Under the pieces are notes generated by a model that was not told the origin of the DNA, did no database searches, and saw nothing but the letters and a program-made list of their open reading frames with translations. The translations under genes were made by a program, and so were the position numbers. This document shows, piece by piece, positions 5,937 to 6,406 of a DNA stretch of 6,406 bases. The first letter of the stretch is position 1; every line of letters starts with the position of its first letter. This DNA comes from an uncultured Clostridia bacterium (GTDB lineage: Bacteria; Bacillota; Clostridia; Lachnospirales; Bianqueaceae). The stretch is from positions 1-6,406 of the forward strand of contig CANOUM010000096.1 in NCBI GenBank assembly GCA_947570515.1, in the 5' to 3' direction.

Positions 5937-5940
5937 TCCG

Positions 5941-6381
5941 ATGGCACGGTATGCCAGGATTATTATTGACTTGCACCATCAAAAGGTAGACCGGGTTTAT
6001 ACGTATTTAGTCAGCGAAGCACTTTCTCAGCAAATTGAGGAGGGAATGCTGGTAGAAGTTCCGTTTGGAATGGGAAACCGAAGCTCTCAGGGTTATGTGA
6101 TTGAGCTGACGGAAGAAGCAGAATTTCCGGAGCAAAGGCTGAAACAGATTCGTAAAATAATCAGCCCGGAACCGGTTTTTTCTAAAAGCAATCTGGAATT
6201 GGCGAAAAAAATGCAGGAGCGGTATTATGCGCCGTTATCGGCTTGTTTGGCATTATTTGTTCCTAAGATTCCAAGCTTTGCCGATCCGGTTGTAGAAAAG
6301 GTCAGGCTGCTGCGAATGCCGCAGGACGAATATGTGGGCAAGGGGCAGCGTCAGTTTTTGACTTGTCTTGAAAAGAGCTAA
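5941..6381 (+). CDS. priA: Primosomal protein N' (PriA), N-terminal part; frame interrupted near the window end
   Basis: PriA is the superfamily 2 DNA helicase that recognises stalled forks and reloads the replisome. Only the N-terminal region is here: 146 residues against roughly 730 for the family. Residues 1 to about 100 match the 3'-DNA-binding domain: ARIIIDLHHQKVDRVYTYLV, then GMLVEVPFG and GNRSSQGYVIEL. Next comes the start of the winged-helix region (SPEPVFSKSNLELAKKMQ, YYAPLSACLALFVP). The frame stops at TAA 6379-6381, well before any helicase motif. In the -1 frame, codons from 6372 to the window end are open and read KELRIGSNASK, which would join smoothly as LEKELRIGSNASK if one base were missing in the A-run at 6371-6374. 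The ATG has no clear ribosome binding site and lies 4 bases after the rpoZ stop, suggesting coupled translation. Identity is secure; whether the gene is broken is unresolved. Confidence 0.88.
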   Translation: MARYARIIIDLHHQKVDRVYTYLVSEALSQQIEEGMLVEVPFGMGNRSSQGYVIELTEEAEFPEQRLKQIRKIISPEPVFSKSNLELAKKMQERYYAPLSACLALFVPKIPSFADPVVEKVRLLRMPQDEYVGKGQRQFLTCLEKS

Positions 6382-6406
6382 GAATAGGGAGTAACGCTTC
6401 TAAAGC

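Overview
The window looks like the chromosome of a low-to-moderate GC Gram-positive bacterium of the class Clostridia, most likely Lachnospiraceae-like. The evidence is strong GGAGG-type ribosome binding sites, sigma-A-type promoters, a bacterial RQC factor of the Firmicutes type, an omega subunit beginning MLHPSY, and the gene order yicC-remA-gmk-rpoZ-priA. Recalled Bacillus subtilis order is rqcH(yloA)-yloB-yicC(yloC)-remA-gmk-rpoZ-coaBC-priA. Here the same core is kept, yloB and coaBC are absent from their places, and two other genes sit between rqcH and yicC. The family assignment is from pattern recognition, not a database search.

Layout. Positions 1-1539 (+) hold the 3' part of rqcH, cut by the window edge. 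Positions 1493-3145 (-) hold a COG2509-type FAD-dependent dehydrogenase that converges on rqcH and overlaps its 3' end by 47 bp. Positions 3146-3325 are a divergent intergenic region. It carries a clear sigma-A promoter with an extended -10, a perfect inverted repeat over its -35, and three pairs of short direct repeats spaced 10 or 11 bp. From this promoter runs an apparent operon: a lone PAS-domain protein (3326-3727), yicC (3762-4646), remA (4673-4945), gmk (4921-5550), rpoZ (5622-5936, with a probable internal promoter just upstream) and priA (5941 onward).

How the genes relate. The cluster is mostly core cell biology: ribosome-associated quality control (RqcH), RNA turnover (YicC), a matrix or osmoregulatory DNA-binding protein (RemA), GMP to GDP conversion (Gmk), an RNA polymerase subunit (omega) and replication restart (PriA). 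The accessory parts are the FAD protein and the PAS protein. I see no CRISPR array, mobile element, tRNA, rRNA, defence system or toxin-antitoxin pair.

Most notable: the priA frame stops after 146 codons, 25 bases before the window end. A one-base shift in an A-run restores an open frame to the edge. The other points worth a second look are the helically phased repeats and operator-like palindrome in the divergent promoter region, the standalone PAS gene leading the operon, and the tail-to-tail overlap of rqcH with the FAD gene.
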